Below, piece after piece: positions 63,501 to 64,000 of a stretch of DNA of 64,000 nucleotides. Source of the stretch: Candidatus Binatia bacterium. GTDB taxonomy: Bacteria; Desulfobacterota; Binatia; UBA12015. Every line of letters begins with the position of its first letter. The first letter of the stretch is position 1. The stretch lies in the NCBI GenBank assembly GCA_029248525.1, contig JAQWJE010000027.1, forward strand, positions 62,001 through 126,000, read 5' to 3'. The notes under the pieces were generated by a model. That model was given only the letters and a program-made list of their open reading frames with translations. It was not told the DNA's origin and did no database searches. The translations under genes and the position numbers were made by a program.

Positions 63501-64000
63501 CGGAGTGTCGGTGACGAGGTACGCCAGGAAGAGTTGGTAGAGGACATTCAGGCGTTCGGCGTAGACGAGTGCGAGTGTGTACTGGGCCTGATTGTAAGCC
63601 GCGATATCGGCCTCAGCTGGCGGATACGATGTCCCGCTGCTGCTCTTGATCCCTTTGCCCCCGTAAGCGCAAGAGCTCTTCTGTCCATTGCAATAGGCAT
63701 ATTTGCAGCCTGAGCCTTTTTGGCAATTGGTGCTTCCTCCTTTCTCGACGAAGCCCCAGTCTTCGGGTGCGCAATATGTTTTGGTATTCTTGCAGACCCA
63801 GGCGCCAGCATAGAAAGAGGTGGAGTCGCCGCCAACGACGTTGTCGGACGTAACAGCGCAGCCCCCGCCCTCCGACCAATCCGTGCAGCTCTTGGCAAGA
63901 TTCGTCGCCTGAATCGAACCCGGGTACCAGCCGGCCCACCCATCGCTACCGACAAGCGACGGCACGTTTTGCGCGTTGGCGATGGACGGGCCCATCGTCG
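60504..64000 (-). CDS. Giant cysteine-rich secreted protein (5' end cut by window edge)
   Basis: The frame is open from the right edge to a stop at 60504, at least 1165 residues. The first visible ATG at 63995 (MGPSIANAQN) probably lies inside a signal peptide whose start is beyond the window. The protein is rich in Cys, Gly, Ser and Tyr. It carries several Cys modules, such as SCSGGSTPGAACTVDSDCG and CPSSCSEASCAAPPAGW, typical of large secreted deltaproteobacterial proteins, and pairs of QGCxxxAY motifs. No catalytic domain was seen. Cysteines are probably disulfide-bonded outside the cell. Confidence 0.75.
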   Translation of the reverse strand, partial: TMGPSIANAQNVPSLVGSDGWAGWYPGSIQATNLAKSCTDWSEGGGCAVTSDNVVGGDSTSFYAGAWVCKNTKTYCAPEDWGFVEKGGSTNCQKGSGCKYAYCNGQKSSCAYGGKGIKSSSGTSYPPAEADIAAYNQAQYTLALVYAERLNVLYQLFLAYLVTDTPTQSQSWPTTSEGVCTSGAATTACGRSLCKVKCSADSDCGTGGTCATGDIGYDSITTSAGWMVPATQASRSPEYISRPLGLLSRNTPTSAGAFNKYFDTPSQHPSDPYDPSGMDCAADYKTSTGELVSSGQPGWIDSLEYVCPEEYPYCTGYYYGVQWGQCSSRKPWTADSVLYQYPLLDLGTCQANRKAYNATQGTQSCSGGSTPGAACTVDSDCGTGACETRPTIGGAWGAPGQCPSVFATADGGAPRYGYYDGRTVQPYSFLVGDAARDAQTANLRVACGRLDGTWDDTTAVCSDLTSAYAENACANYGGTWDGTTDTCSPPSACPSSCSEASCAAPPAGWTPSELPGCGTYEAPYQSSSTSPYNHATFVTTDPTTGSQCSQLLFPTDGGPCTGFCTTDTIEGVTPELTGACVDASYAMANGILSAPASLTDCQGCADQAVLALLAPMRGNLGESGTGCAGSSFTEGPQLTLYRPDDVRTDLGINTDGENPAMLCKGCVYLACGNYSGLDMNTSQKFGVWPLFPATGLGSVFPGGSTDGFCQNNTANKPSDQPCAVGSLLWKSANADSAISIVDYRAQTGWASGFDQADLKFENQNGPYDFHYGQWFNSTGPGENNWGAGVLQMGSLGKNSGSDAGTNVMNLSYRLQNPAMPVATDDPGSETYGLFAWQGQDIGFQIIGQNLTGSSCPNNTDQISVKDNIGYCLSLATAVTSIDMDTYGYGCESAAPENSGWGTPTYGTKYTNYPSDKPLGSPQDNGLKCITNDGRSFDVQALMTPGGTLNQVQNERYYYSNVNQNYMSGTLYFTDSQQKDWANNPPSDTNVPPASICPAGCLNALYSADGTNGAMPLLETSGACTGFVSGWGYCGGYCYAQPDGDYGSGVAPLDCRGCLDAYYEEFTQCPSDYPFAYQGGGELGSYCCEYIPYSSGSYADPSIMDHCPENSYTPCPDTSKKCVSYSAPKAQYVLPATNVSGESGGDGSCFPSGNGALISPFPWPY

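Noticed and set aside
60609-63713. Long plus-strand frames (394 and 541 residues) inside the Cys-rich gene
   Set aside because: They oppose a long gene with clear repeats and Cys modules; composition is Arg/Gly/Val rich without motifs.
1-64000. CRISPR array or rRNA operon
   Set aside because: No regularly spaced short repeat array and no rRNA sequence seen; only two 2-copy repeats were found.

Overview
The window is about 60 percent G+C and densely packed with genes on both strands. It suggests an environmental bacterium related to the former Deltaproteobacteria, such as Myxococcota, Desulfobacterota or Candidatus Binatota. The evidence is a tig-clpP-clpX-lon block, a myxobacterial-type MbnH/MbnP pair, several F420-type flavin enzymes (two LLM proteins and one Ddn-like protein), many SDRs, a P450, YadA-head-like repeats and large secreted cysteine-rich or RCC1 proteins. 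The exact phylum is an inference; no rRNA is present.

Layout. 1-5.3 kb: the proteostasis operon tRNA-Leu, tig, clpP, clpX, lon (minus strand; lon runs off the left edge). 5.4-15 kb: a glutamine amidotransferase, a TauD-type dioxygenase, a CitE-like lyase, a DUF1614 membrane protein, a methyltransferase, a GH38 alpha-mannosidase and a D-aminoacylase-type amidohydrolase. 14-16.1 kb: the MbnH/MbnP di-haem/copper pair. 16.2-37.6 kb: a catabolic-type accessory region with MarR-controlled SDR, flavoprotein dehydrogenase, SDRs, EthD protein, LLM and Ddn-like enzymes, metallo-hydrolase, neutral ceramidase, PQQ-type propeller, a broken MBOAT gene, P450, esterase, a DapB-like dehydrogenase and three DoxX proteins. 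38-44.6 kb: exported proteins (PHB-depolymerase-like, an AraC/adhesin chimera, PhoX-like, a propeller).

44.75-50.3 kb is visibly lower in G+C and looks acquired. It holds a histamine-N-methyltransferase-like enzyme, a second SAM methyltransferase, a PhyH-type dioxygenase, an MFS transporter and an EgtD with its histidine-binding residues apparently intact, but no EgtB or other sulfur-inserting gene. I read it as a possible pathway to a methylated and oxidised histidine betaine other than ergothioneine. This is the best candidate for an undescribed system here.

50.9-54.5 kb is a MarR-controlled aromatic-degradation-type operon (flavin monooxygenase, atypical SDR, VOC protein), bracketed by a 50-bp imperfect direct repeat. 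54.9-64 kb holds a flavoprotein monooxygenase, a lipoprotein acetolactate decarboxylase, a two-gene unknown operon, a secreted RCC1 propeller and a giant cysteine-rich secreted protein running off the right edge. A perfect 35-bp direct repeat and an orphan 3' tRNA-Ser fragment mark past recombination in this last part.
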